Assembly (NCBI RefSeq): GCF_038806765.1
Contig: NZ_CP152389.1
Coordinates: 3,844,001 to 3,908,000 of the forward strand
DNA length: 64,000 nt
Direction: 5' to 3'
From: Mucilaginibacter sp. CSA2-8R
GTDB lineage: Bacteria; Bacteroidota; Bacteroidia; Sphingobacteriales; Sphingobacteriaceae
The position numbers and the translations under genes are program-made. Positions 28,011 to 36,928 of this stretch are shown in pieces (within the stretch, counting starts at the first letter, position 1; every line of letters begins with the position of its first letter). The notes beneath the pieces were generated by a model that was not told the DNA's origin, searched no databases, and saw nothing but the letters and a program-made list of their open reading frames with translations.

Positions 28011-29258
28011 TTACGGATCCATGGGCTCGTCGGCATCAATTTGCAGCGAGGTGATAACCGGATAAAATTCAAGGGCAGTTTCGGTTAAGCGGTTGCCGAG
28101 TTTATAAGGCACATAACCTAACTCTTTTAAGCAGCGCTTTTCCATATTGGCAATCCCGTCATTTTGGCTTTTATCAGTCACAATTAGCCCGGGCTTGGCC
28201 ATAGGCATTCCGTATCTGAATATCAGCCTTACATCATTACGAATATTAGTGGTGGTATGACGTGCATGAGGTTCAATGATTACCGCATAATCGGGCAAAT
28301 GAAGCGTACCAACCATATATTTTTTCATTTCGGCGGCCTCATTATATTTTGTTTTGTAAGGGTGTACACTTCCTCCAGATACCACTACAAATGGCGCTTT
28401 GCCTGCAAAATATTGCCTCGCCGCAGCCCGGCAGCGCAGCATCCCCTCTCCGCTTAACGGCGTAGTCAGATTATCTGGCCCGGCACCTGGTACCAAAATA
28501 TGCGAGTACGGATAGGATGCCCATTTAACTTTGCTTACCTTATCAGCGGCCAATTTATTGGCTGTAGACGCCATCGGTTCGTAGAAACTCGCATTACGGC
28601 GTTCGTTAATCTCCAAGTAAAGTAAAGCGGCGTTTAAAGAGGGGGCAAAAAACAACCCTTCGCTTTTGTTGCTTTCTGCTATATCGGTTGCACAATCGTA
28701 CATCAGGTTTAGATAACCTTTCCTTTTTACATCAAAACTGATGGAATCAACCTGGGGGTAATTGGGCTTGTTACCCTCTGCATAAACGCCGATGGTGTAA
28801 TTTACGTAATTGGCATCCTGCTCCCAGGCTTTTACCAAGAGGTCAACGGGTTCCTCATTACTGTATTTGATGTACATACCCGAGGGTATCAAATGCGTTT
28901 TAACCAAATTGCCCAAGGCATTGTCAGGCTTGTAAAGCGCCCGTAAGCGATTGCTTGCCATTTGTATCTCATCGCCGGTCAACTTTTGTTTCTCGGGCAG
29001 GCATAACGCCTCTTTACATTCCGTGAGTGAAGCTTGAACAGCTTTATATTTGGCCTGGGCCAGTTTCACAAACTCCGGATCTGACTTAAGCAGTTTTTTT
29101 ACAGCTTCGTTTTGCTCAAATAAAGTAAGCAGGTAATAATTTTTCGCTTTCACCCAGTCGCCGCCGGATACAAGTTTGTAATTAGCCTGCGCACCCATTT
29201 GCTGCGAAAAACCATTAAAGCCAAGCAAACTGAATAAAATCAAGAAGCGAATTTTCAT
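28011..29258 (-). CDS. Secreted protein with C-terminal DUF218 (YdcF/SanA-like) domain
   Basis: About 415 residues from ATG 29258, which starts directly at a signal peptide ending near GFSQQ; an ATG at 29273 is also possible. The N-terminal 200 residues are helical and unrecognised. The C-terminal part (about 235-400) is a DUF218 domain: YSHILVPGAGPD, then PFVVVSGGSVHPYKT, then IIEPHARHTTTNIRNDVRLIF. DUF218 proteins (YdcF, ElyC, SanA) are linked to the cell envelope, but their reaction is mostly unknown. It is probably co-transcribed with the gene that follows. Its link to the adjacent glycan locus is not evident. Confidence 0.82.
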   Translation of the reverse strand: MKIRFLILFSLLGFNGFSQQMGAQANYKLVSGGDWVKAKNYYLLTLFEQNEAVKKLLKSDPEFVKLAQAKYKAVQASLTECKEALCLPEKQKLTGDEIQMASNRLRALYKPDNALGNLVKTHLIPSGMYIKYSNEEPVDLLVKAWEQDANYVNYTIGVYAEGNKPNYPQVDSISFDVKRKGYLNLMYDCATDIAESNKSEGLFFAPSLNAALLYLEINERRNASFYEPMASTANKLAADKVSKVKWASYPYSHILVPGAGPDNLTTPLSGEGMLRCRAAARQYFAGKAPFVVVSGGSVHPYKTKYNEAAEMKKYMVGTLHLPDYAVIIEPHARHTTTNIRNDVRLIFRYGMPMAKPGLIVTDKSQNDGIANMEKRCLKELGYVPYKLGNRLTETALEFYPVITSLQIDADEPMDP

Positions 29259-29541
29259 GCTGATATTTACCATTACAAACAACCGATATGTTTATTAACT
29301 CAATGTTAGCGTTAAGTTATTAAGATTAATTGTATCTCGTTGCCGTAAACTGATGCTTTTTGCTCAATCATTCAGAAGAGGTCAAATGAAAAAAACTCAT
29401 TTGGGTACATTGAGGCTTTACTTAAACACTAGCCAACACTTCTCTAATTAAAGTTTCGCATGTTTTAATTGACAATTAAAAATCAATGCTTTAACTTGGT
29501 TAAACCGATTAGACAAGCAACCAGTTATAAATTCTAAACCT

Positions 29542-30216
29542 ATGAAACAGCGATTATTTTCAGGAAGTCTGTTGATGACTTGCCTGCTCGTTAGTATGAT
29601 GTCAGTGGCGCAAACGGTAGGCACACCTCAGCCAACTCAATCAATGCGTTTGGAAGTGGACGGGGTACGGACCAACCGTTACGGTAACATTGAGGTAGAC
29701 GGCTCGCCTTTTTTGACCGATAATTGGACGCCGGGCATGGCCATCAATGACAAAGGTGCCGAGTATCCCCTACTTTTAAAATACGACATTGTTAAAGATC
29801 AGCCTATTTTTGCGGGCAAAGACAGCGACATGATGGAATTTACCGTTCCCATCAATCGTTTTGCCTTAAAGCAGGATACCTATCAGAACGGATATCCCGC
29901 AGTAGACGAGTGGTCTAAAGCAAGTTACTATAAAAATATAGGCAGCGGCAAAAGCAAGTTACTTAAACACTATTACAAAAAAAGAATTGAGGTGCGGGAC
30001 ATTGGCGGCTTAACCGGTTACAAATACGAAGATAATACGGCCTTTTACTTATTTAAAGACAGCAAGATGACCGCCGTCAAACCTGGCAAAAATGGCATTT
30101 TAGACGCCTTATCCGATAAAAAAGGTGAAGTTGAAAACTTTGCAAAAGCGAATAAGCTTAATTTTAAACAAGATGCTGATTTAGCCAAATTAATGGATTA
30201 CTACAGCAATTTGTAA
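29542..30216 (+). CDS. Secreted protein of unknown function
   Basis: A 224-residue plus-strand protein with a signal peptide ending near VAQT (residue 25). The mature part has no domain I recognise. It begins with a beta-rich segment (MRLEVDGVRTNRYGNIEVDG) and ends with a lysine-rich helical stretch. It is the only plus-strand gene left of the tRNA and is divergent from the DUF218 gene, with 283 bp between the two starts. It is the last gene before the island. A typical lineage-specific Bacteroidota secreted protein is the best description. Confidence 0.75.
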   Translation: MKQRLFSGSLLMTCLLVSMMSVAQTVGTPQPTQSMRLEVDGVRTNRYGNIEVDGSPFLTDNWTPGMAINDKGAEYPLLLKYDIVKDQPIFAGKDSDMMEFTVPINRFALKQDTYQNGYPAVDEWSKASYYKNIGSGKSKLLKHYYKKRIEVRDIGGLTGYKYEDNTAFYLFKDSKMTAVKPGKNGILDALSDKKGEVENFAKANKLNFKQDADLAKLMDYYSNL

Positions 30217-30306
30217 GTAAAATATTAATGACCAACCGATTGCTGCTGAAATCCGCAGTTGCCCAAACAAAGCGAACAAGAAAATTTCATTTATTTGAAC
30301 TTAACT

Positions 30307-30337
30307 TTTGGAAATTTGCAATAAGCGATTACCTTTG
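30307..30337 (+). promoter_or_regulatory. Bacteroidota-type promoter of tRNA-Asp
   Basis: A -33 box TTTG (30307-30310), a 19-nt spacer and a -7 box TACCTTTG (30330-30337) match the Bacteroidota sigma consensus exactly in sequence and spacing. The tRNA begins 16 bp downstream. Confidence 0.85.
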
Positions 30338-30352
30338 CAATCCCAAACGGGA

Positions 30353-30426
30353 GGAGTGGTAGTTCAGCTGGTTAGAATACATGCCTGTCACGCATGGGGT
30401 CGCGGGTTCGAGTCCCGTCCATTCCG
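30353..30426 (+). tRNA. tRNA-Asp (GTC)
   Basis: A 74-nt cloverleaf. The acceptor arms GGAGTGG and CCATTCC pair over 7 bp with one G-T, the D arm is GTTC/GAAT, the anticodon stem CATGC/GCATG carries the loop CTGTCAC with anticodon GTC at 30387-30389, and the T loop is TTCGAGT. The discriminator base is G and CCA is not encoded. Its 3' end is the integration site of the island, and the integrated copy keeps the tRNA intact. Confidence 0.95.
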
Positions 30427-30427
30427 C
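30406..30427 (+). repeat. attL: tRNA-Asp 3' end, 22-bp direct repeat
   Basis: The 22 bp from the T arm to just past the discriminator base are identical to 55868-55889. The left copy belongs to the functional tRNA; the right copy is a fragment without the rest of the tRNA. This is the usual signature of tyrosine-recombinase integration into a tRNA gene, and a tyrosine recombinase gene lies 250 bp to the right. Confidence 0.9.
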
Positions 30428-30450
30428 AGATAGCAATATCAAAAACAACT

Positions 30451-30490
30451 AAAAGCCTGTAAACTAAATGTTTGCAGGCTTTTTTATTTT
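30451..30490 (+). terminator. Intrinsic terminator after tRNA-Asp (supplied by the island)
   Basis: AAAAGCCTGTAAAC pairs with GTTTGCAGGCTT around a 5-nt loop and runs into a T-tract, 25 bp after the tRNA. It lies inside the island, so the element appears to bring its own tRNA terminator. A second one sits after attR. Confidence 0.8.
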
Positions 30491-30540
30491 GCCTCGTTTG
30501 CCACTATATCTAACCATTCCCATAAAAAAGGTTAGCATCT

Positions 30541-30576
30541 GGTGAGCACTCTTAAAGGCAATCAATCATGCTCACC
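30541..30576. repeat. Two inverted GGTGAGCA sites inside attL (candidate integrase arm sites)
   Basis: GGTGAGCA occurs at 30541-30548 and, inverted, at 30569-30576. Two more copies in direct orientation lie just inside attR (55799-55806 and 55810-55817). Their placement near both ends, close to the integrase gene, suggests arm-type binding sites for the recombinase. Confidence 0.55.
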
Positions 30577-30679
30577 AAAACGCTTGTAATGAGCTGCATT
30601 ACAAGCTGTTCACTCAATAAACATCTTGACTGTAAGCAACGAAACTACCACTTTTGTTTTACTTAATTCATCATGCAAC

Positions 30680-31890
30680 ATGAGAACTAACATGCATCTG
30701 CTCTTCTACCTCAAAAAAAGAACCGGCTACCAGAGCGGCCCTGTAGCTATCTACCTGCGCTTCGGCTATGATGGTCAGCGCTCTGAAACTTCTACCGGCA
30801 GGAGCTGCGAGCCTGCCCGCTGGAACGCAGCAGCAGGCAGAATGAGCGGCACCCGCGAGGACGCCCGCACCCTGAACGCTTACCTAGACAGCCTGCAATC
30901 ACAGGCACAGTCCCTCTATCAAACCATGATCGCTAATGATGAAGTACTGACCGCGGGAAACATCCGTAACCGCTTTACCGGTAAAGGAGAAAAGCTGCGC
31001 ACCCTGGTCAGCGTCTTTTCGGACCACAATAAGAAAATGGCAAGCCTGGTCGGCCAGGAGTTTGAGAAAAGCACCCTGACGCGTTACAAGACCTGCCTGA
31101 TGCACGTACAGGACTATTTAAAGCTAGACTACAACTTGCAGGACCTTCCGGTGGCTAAGATCACCTTTGAGTTTTTGACCGGCTTTGACTAATACCTCAG
31201 AAGCACACGTAAGTGTGCTAATAACTCAGCCATCAAGTACGTCAAGAACCTGCGTAAAATCGTGCGTATCTGCTTGAGTAACGGCTGGCTAGCTATTGAC
31301 CCATATATTAACCACAAGCCCAAAACTAAAAAGACCAACCGTGTGGTGCTGTCCAAAGAGGAACTGGCGCGCCTGATACAAAAAGAGTTTACCATTGAAA
31401 GATTGGATCTTGTCAGGGATATCTTTGTCTTTAGCTGCTATACGGGTCTAGCCTATGCGGACGCCCGTAAGCTTAAAGTTTTGGAGATTACCCTCGGGAT
31501 TGACGGTAACCGCTGGATTCATACGGCCAGTAAGAAAATGGATACCATCTCGCGCTTTCCTGTGCTCCCTGTAGCATTATCCATCATGGAAAAGTATTCC
31601 GGCCATCCACAATGCGTCAGCAAGGGTTTGGTGCTACCGGTGATCAGCAACCAAAAAATGAATGCTTACTTAAAAGAAATAGCCGACCTGTGCGGCATAC
31701 ATAAGCCTTTCATATTGCCCGGCACACTTTTGCTACTACGGTGACGCTCAGCAACGGCGTTCCTATTGAAAGCGTCTCGAAAATGATCGGACATACCAGT
31801 ATCAAGACTAAACATATCTATGCCCAGGTGCTGGACCATAAGATCAGCGAGGATATGCAAATGCTCAGGAATAAACTGGTGGCCAGCTAA
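30680..31890 (+). pseudogene. Tyrosine recombinase (island integrase), disrupted
   Basis: A phage-type integrase of the Bacteroidota tyrosine-recombinase group, about 400 residues if intact. The N-terminal arm-binding region and SAM-like core-binding domain read from ATG 30680 to an in-frame TAA at 31190-31192, where relatives carry a Tyr. The same frame resumes with the catalytic domain (YTGLAYADARKLK holds the first catalytic Arg). Near 31,705 the reading frame shifts just before the HIARHTF box, and the last part, with GHTSIKTKHIYAQV and the nucleophilic Tyr, is in another frame. Both lesions should abolish activity, so the island is probably fixed unless another recombinase acts in trans. 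It lies 250 bp from attL, the usual place for the integrase. Confidence 0.9.
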
Positions 31891-32007
31891 TCAATCTTAT
31901 TAATAATTATCCATCAATAATTCTGCTGACAGTTCCCATATGCTATAAGGCAACTGTCAGCTACTTTACTTATCCATTAAGGTGCTTACAAAATAAACTA
32001 TATTTGT

Positions 32008-32280
32008 ATGAAGACGTTAACCCAACATATGCGTACTCCGGCTAAAGATGACCTTCGCTTGAAATCGATCCTCGACCTATCGGACGAGGAGCTGCATGAG
32101 CGGTTAAGGTCAACTGCCGAAAACATCACCAAGGAAATTTGGTCGAAAAACGGGTACATCACTTATTATGATGCTGTCATCTGTCCGGACACCCGGCATA
32201 TGATCCATGAATACCGGGACCGCAAAGAACTGGTGAAGATTGCCCCAAGCGGTGCCGTTTACCTGGTTAAAACGTTGTAG
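32008..32280 (+). CDS. Small protein upstream of zeta-like toxin (candidate antitoxin)
   Basis: A 90-residue charged, mostly helical protein with no recognised domain. It ends at TAG 32280 and the zeta-like kinase begins at 32283, two bases later, so the pair would be co-translated. Size, order and spacing match type II toxin-antitoxin operons in which the antitoxin precedes a zeta-toxin-like kinase. The assignment as antitoxin is inferred from position only. An AGGTCA-type ribosome site is not obvious, as is usual in Bacteroidota. If the kinase is inactive, this gene may be under no selection. Confidence 0.55.
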   Translation: MKTLTQHMRTPAKDDLRLKSILDLSDEELHERLRSTAENITKEIWSKNGYITYYDAVICPDTRHMIHEYRDRKELVKIAPSGAVYLVKTL

Positions 32281-32282
32281 TG

Positions 32283-32948
32283 ATGGCCAGCGCAAACCCG
32301 CAGCTGCTCATCATCGCGGGAAGTAACGGTGCAGGTAAGTCCACTTATTCCAGTGATATGTCCCAGCCTGGTGCGATTATATTCGATGCTGATAAAGAAA
32401 GGGTCGCGTTTATCCGTCAGTTTCCTGACTTGCCGGAACAGAGCATAGCTTTCGCAGTAGAGCAGGTTTTTCTGGATCAGGTGGAGCTTGCCCTGAAGCG
32501 AAAAACAGACTTAACCATCGAAACCAACTTTCGCGATCACGGAATGATGTCTACCGTATCACAGTTTCAACAAGAAGGCTATAAGGCAAGCCTGATCTAT
32601 TGGGGTCTGACCAGCATAGAGCAGTCCATCGACCGGGTAAAGCACCGAGTCCACCACGGCGGCCACTTCGTGGATAACCATAGCATTCGCTACAATTAAA
32701 TAGAGGGATTGAGCAACCTGGTTTTCTTTGCTGACCGCTTTGATGCGGTTAGAATTATAGATACCTCAGGCGACTATCTCAACTTAACGACAGTATACCA
32801 GTCGGTGGGCAGGGACATTATTTATCTGACTGAACAGGTGCCGAACTGGGTAGCGGATACGCTGCGTATAATGATCAGTAACCTTCGTCAAAAGCATGAT
32901 CGCAAGCAGGATGATGACGAAAGCCGAAACTGGGGACCGAGGCGGTAG
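32283..32948 (+). pseudogene. Zeta-toxin-like P-loop kinase interrupted by a stop
   Basis: A protein of about 220 residues related to zeta toxin/AAA-type small kinases, with a Walker A motif GSNGAGKST near residue 14, the FDADKERVAF segment, and TIETNFRDHGMM near 80. The frame is broken by TAA at 32697-32699 after HSIRYN, then continues in the same frame with GLSNLVFFADRFDAV, typical of the C-terminal half of these kinases. The change is probably a Tyr codon turned to stop. The truncated 138-residue product keeps Walker A but would lack the C-terminal part. Zeta toxins phosphorylate UDP-GlcNAc or related sugars; activity here is doubtful. Confidence 0.75.
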
Positions 32949-33050
32949 CTTCGAAAACCAATCCAAATACTTAGGCCAGCAGCTTTATAAAAACCGTTTT
33001 GTACAGTCCTACTCATTGCAGCGCTTAAACCCCGAAGCAGCACACGAGCG

Positions 33051-33128
33051 GCAAAGTGTCAAGGGGAAGGTCAGCGCAAAAAAAAACAAATCACTGTGAC
33101 CTTACTTGTCATGCCCTTGACGCTTTGC
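33051..33128. repeat. Long inverted repeat (15-bp arms), possible oriT or mobilization-site remnant
   Basis: The arms GCAAAGTGTCAAGGG (33051-33065) and CCCTTGACGCTTTGC (33114-33128) pair over 15 bp with a single G-T. Inside it a second pair, AAGGTCA (33067-33073) and TGACCTT (33097-33103), extends the structure. The arms are far longer than a terminator needs and there is no T-tract outside them. Position between the zeta-like gene and decayed cargo in an integrated element is consistent with a transfer or replication site. Confidence 0.5.
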
Positions 33129-33242
33129 TGCGGTGCTTACCTTTGTGGCAACGAGGCGATGGAGGTTTGACGTTTTTTGCGCTTTCATACGACAGGTGTG
33201 TTACGCGCGCAGCAAGTTTTACTCCTGTCCAGCTGTAGCAAG

Positions 33243-33298
33243 GCTGACTGCGCAATGCAGTATCGCGCGGTAGCGCGTGACGCAATGCAGCAGTCAGC
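33243..33298. repeat. Palindrome with internal direct repeat
   Basis: GCTGACTGC (33243-33251) and GCAGTCAGC (33290-33298) are perfect inverted copies. Inside them CGCAATGCAG occurs twice in direct orientation (33251-33260 and 33281-33290) around a CGCG-rich centre. Such layered repeats suggest a protein-binding site rather than a terminator. Confidence 0.5.
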
Positions 33299-33367
33299 TG
33301 ATGCGCCAATGTGATGATATTGATTCTTTTAAAACCTTTCATCTAAAAAGCGCAATACTCTAGCAAA

Positions 33368-34392
33368 TTAATTATGCTGGAACAAATGGGTAAAAATACC
33401 GGCAACCAACTGCGGCTTTTTACGAATGATGCTTAGCAGCAACCGATCGTAAAACCTAAACCGGCCGTGCTTACCGATTTGCACATTGGGAAATTTAAAA
33501 TTAAAGTTTTGCGCTAGTCATATACTATCTTGTGTGATACGGTTAAACGTATACCCTGTACTGGCCTTCACCATACCGGCAGCCTTGCCAATCGACACCT
33601 CGCCTGCTTGTCCGTACCGCTTAAACGTTTGTCGGCTCATGGGGATACATCCCTTTTCCGTAGATGTAACCACAAACTTAACGTTGGGGTATTTTTGGTG
33701 CAGATAGTCGTTAATCAGCACGTCATACACGTCATCAGCAGCAACATTGTGCGAAAAAAAGGCAGCTTCGATTAGGCCTCGTGTTTTGGTAAAATGCAAT
33801 AAATAAATAAAATGAACGTCCTGATAGATTTGCACAGCGTAATCCATCAGGCTTGCCGTACCTTCATCAAAAACTACCTGATCTGCCTCAATGTACCACC
33901 CTTTAAAATGTTGCTTTAATTCGTTAATCTGGCTTTCTTTTGCCGGGATGCTGCTATAGCAGGCTTTCCCCTAGGCTATATATTTATCAGCTTTAATCAA
34001 ATATCCTTCCTTACTCGGTTGTATTTGATTTACTCAGGCGTTTATTAAAGTGACGTTGTGGTGTACAGGAATAAACTCATGACTGAAGTAGTCAAAAAAT
34101 ACCTTACCCGGGATATATGATTACTGTACGGACTAATCACCTGAGCTTTAGAGAACGCCATCGAGCTGAACAATAAGTTTTGCCAGAATTTAGCAACCAT
34201 GTGCTGTAAAGGATGCGGCCCGGACGACCAAAAACACCAAGATCGTTGTTTTATAGAGCCGTCATCAATGAGCAATACTTTAAGATTGGGCCATGCTGCA
34301 AGCTGAAAAAATTGATATAAAAGCTGTAAACCTGCGCATCCTGCTCCAACAATAACGATGTCAAACGAAGAGCTGTAATCAGATGCTTTCAT
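33368..34392 (-). pseudogene. crtY: Lycopene beta-cyclase, multiply disrupted
   Basis: Remnant of a CrtY-type lycopene cyclase. The N-terminus at 34392 has the FAD-binding motif DIVIVGAGCAGLQLLYQF, then LLIDDGSIKQRSWCFWS and PHPLQHMVAKFWQN, all typical of CrtY. Near 34,100 the frame shifts (VFFDYFSHEFIP continues in another frame), followed by stops near 34,034. The central part resumes with HFKGWYIEADQVVFDE and GKAAGMVKASTGYTFNRI. A TGA at 33518-33520 interrupts the C-terminus, which goes on as FRFYDRLLLSIIRKKPQLV and ends at TAA 33368-33370. With at least four lesions it cannot make the enzyme. No other carotenoid gene is present. Confidence 0.88.
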
Positions 34393-34613
34393 TTTGCGTC
34401 GAATAATTTATTAACATTTAAATGCTCAGACACGATGGTTGCTTTAAAAAGGTTACTAATCGACGACATTCCTTGGTTACTAAAGTCTTTCAATAAGTAT
34501 ACTCCATTATCAACGCCTGCTATTTTCAAATTATTAAGCTCCATGCTGGCGGGCATTGCTGCTGATAAACATTTCATTGGCTTCTTCTGAAATGATTTCC
34601 AGGAAACGTTCAT
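34389..34613 (-). CDS. Small open frame overlapping the crtY start, uncertain
   Basis: A 74-residue frame whose stop overlaps the crtY start by 4 bp (ATGA), which hints at a real upstream gene. Its N-terminal third overlaps the end of the BCCT transporter gene in another frame and is therefore doubtful; a shorter version starting near 34,541 is possible. No domain is recognised. It may be the tail of a former gene truncated when the BCCT gene was joined here. Confidence 0.25.
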   Translation of the reverse strand: MNVSWKSFQKKPMKCLSAAMPASMELNNLKIAGVDNGVYLLKDFSNQGMSSISNLFKATIVSEHLNVNKLFDAK

Positions 34614-36533
34614 AATGTTTTAACACATCGCTGATTAACTCGTTTTTGGTAAAGTACTGCACGTCATACCCCTCCCGTGCATCTCCGAAAAAGGTTTTTG
34701 GATAGTAAGTTTTCTTCTCTACTACGTCCGGAAGGTTTTTTTCCGTCATCAGGTAATCTGATACGGTTTTGATATGGCATTGCACGCCATAAATAAAATT
34801 GTTTACTACGTTATGCTTGATGACGAGCTCAATCCGGCTTGGACGATGAGTAGAATTAATGCTGACTGCAATGCCATAGGTGTCAAATTCTTGCTTGAGT
34901 TCTGTAAACGCCTCTTTTACCTGACCGTGGATGAATGCATCTACTGCAGCATCATCCTTAAACGATACAATTTGAGTGAGGCGCTCCTTCCAATGCTCGC
35001 CTGACCACGGGATGGTAGATATTGAAAAGTCGCGATCGTAATATTTATAGTCGATCATCAGGCCTTTCATCAGCGACACCACGAAAGACAGCATGATAAG
35101 CGAGAAAGGCAGCGCGGTGATCAGTGTCATGGTCTGTAATGCCTGCAAACCTCCGGCGTTGAGCAGCATGAGCGCTAAAACGGCCAGTAAAACTCCCCAG
35201 AATATTTTTTGCCAGGTTGGAGAATTGTCTGCATTACGGGTAGAAATGCTATCCATCACCAGAATACCCGAGTCTGCAGAGGTCATAAAGAAAATGATAA
35301 TGATGGCGATCACCAAAAAGCTCGAAATGGTCGAGAGTGGCAAATACTCCAGAAAACGGAACATCAGGGCATCTTTGTCACCTACCAAATGGTTTAATAT
35401 GCCATGAGCAACATTTAAATCCAGCCATATAGCGCTGTTGCCAAAAATGGTAAACCAAACGCAATTAAATAAAGTAGGCAATATTAATACAGCTGCTATA
35501 AAAGACCTGATGGTTCGTCCCTTAGATATTTGAGCAATAAAAAGTCCCACAAATGGCGCCCACGAGATCCACCACGCCCAGTACAGGATGCTCCAGTTGT
35601 AAAACCACGGCAGGGTTTCCGCATCGTAAACATGGGTATTAAAGGTGATGTTGAAAAGTTATTGATGTAATTTCCTATCCCGTCGGTAAAGCTACCAATA
35701 AGGTACACGGTTGGACCCAGCGTTAAAACGAACAGCATAAGCACAATGGCTGCAACAATATTAATGTTACTTAGCAATTTGATACCCTTTCCAACACCAG
35801 AGATTGCAGATACAATAGCTAATGATACTAGTATACCTACAATGCCAACTTGGTAACTAAAACTGGTTTGAGGCAACACATGAAGTATTTTCAAACCGGC
35901 ATTAATTTGAACCACCCCAAAACCTAACGTAGTAGTAATACCGAAAAACGTGCTACATAGCGCAAAAACGTCTATAGCATTTACCATTAATCTTTTCTTT
36001 CAGCAATGGGTACAGGCAGCTCCGGAGCGAAAGCGGCAAACGGTACCGGTACGAAAAGTAGGCTAAGCATAAACCTACCAGTCCATATACCGCCCAGGCA
36101 TGAATGCCCCAATGAAAAAAGGTATATAACTGCGCGTTTTTTGCACGGTTGATGTAATGATTATCAGCAAAGGCCTTTGCTGAGTAATGAGACATAGGCT
36201 CGGCGACGGCAAAGTATAACAAACCAATCCCCATCCCTGCGGCAAACAGCATGGCCAGCCACGAGAAAAACGAATACTCGGGTTTGCTATCGTTAGGCCC
36301 TAACTTGATGTTGCCATACTTGCTGAACATCAGATAAATCAAAAAAACAACAAATATGGTAACCGACCAACGTAAATCCAGTTCAAATTCACGAATATAA
36401 ATTCCTTAATCACGTTCAGGACCTGCTCGGTAGGCTGCGGAAAGAAAACAGCCAGCAGGCAAACGCCTATAATAAACGTAAGCCCCGGAACGGTAACACC
36501 TTTATCGAGTGTAGATTTAAGTTTAGTTTGCAT
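34534..36533 (-). pseudogene. BCCT-family betaine/choline transporter, frameshifted
   Basis: A BCCT transporter (glycine betaine, choline or carnitine uptake, sodium or proton driven) with a long cytoplasmic C-terminus as in BetT. The start is ATG 36533. Shifts near 36,385, 35,980 and 35,650 split it into four pieces that together give the whole family fold: AAGMGIGLLYFAVAEPMSHY, FFHWGIHAWAVYGLVGLCLA, and WAWWISWAPFVGLFIAQISK (the BCCT signature region), then FFMTSADSGILVMDS. About 170 C-terminal residues form the cytoplasmic domain. Three independent frameshifts rule out sequencing noise as a likely cause. It fits the osmotic-stress theme of the island but should be dead. Confidence 0.88.
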
Positions 36534-36928
36534 TATCATATATAAGTCATTGCAGCTCAATACCCTACCGCGCTGCCAGGCTTCGGAACCGATCTGAAAA
36601 AGACAGCTACAGTATATGGAAAGCCCCGTTACGGCGGCACAGGTTTTAAAATAATTAGTTAAAGGCGCAGCATCCAATAAAGTCAAAACACCTTAAATTT
36701 TAATACAGGCCGTTTGGTGGTTTCTCGTTAAACCAAACAATGTTTTAACAATAAATCTGTAACACCTGCCTACCGAATATGTTTCTGAGTAAACGCTAAC
36801 GACTAAGTTAAATACAAGGAATAGCAGCCATTTATCGTATTATAGACGCTCTTATAACAAATTAATTTCAATTAAGCATCTTACGCGCTTCATGAATAAA
36901 ACATACATTAAACTACTATTGAATTAAT
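36534..36928. other. Intergenic stretch without recognisable gene
   Basis: This AT-rich gap separates the decayed left part of the island from the intact cargo. The only open frame in it is an upstream extension of the BCCT frame with no coding character. I see no clear promoter or terminator. Confidence 0.5.

Larger units (their letters stand above)
32949..33367. other. Gene-poor stretch with two large inverted repeats
   Basis: No gene is convincing in these 419 bp. An open frame reaching 33099 and another on the minus strand (33109-33342) lack recognisable protein features. The stretch holds a long hairpin at 33051-33128 and a palindrome at 33243-33298, described separately. Remnants of a mobilization region are possible. 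Confidence 0.5.

Noticed and set aside
31190-32699. Reassignment of TAA to tyrosine
   Set aside because: Many intact genes here, such as the secreted protein ending at 30216, end normally in TAA, so a changed code is not supported.
32896-33099. Plus-strand frame of 67 residues after the zeta-like gene
   Set aside because: It overlaps the end of the kinase frame and then the long inverted repeat. No family features; too weak to call.
33109-33342. Minus-strand coding frame of 77 residues
   Set aside because: It runs across the inverted repeats, has no recognisable domain and an odd composition (many Arg, Ser and Thr). It is better explained as chance over structured DNA.
36534-36686. N-terminal extension of the BCCT transporter
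   Set aside because: Residues upstream of the ATG at 36533 do not resemble the family, while the protein from 36533 on starts exactly as expected.
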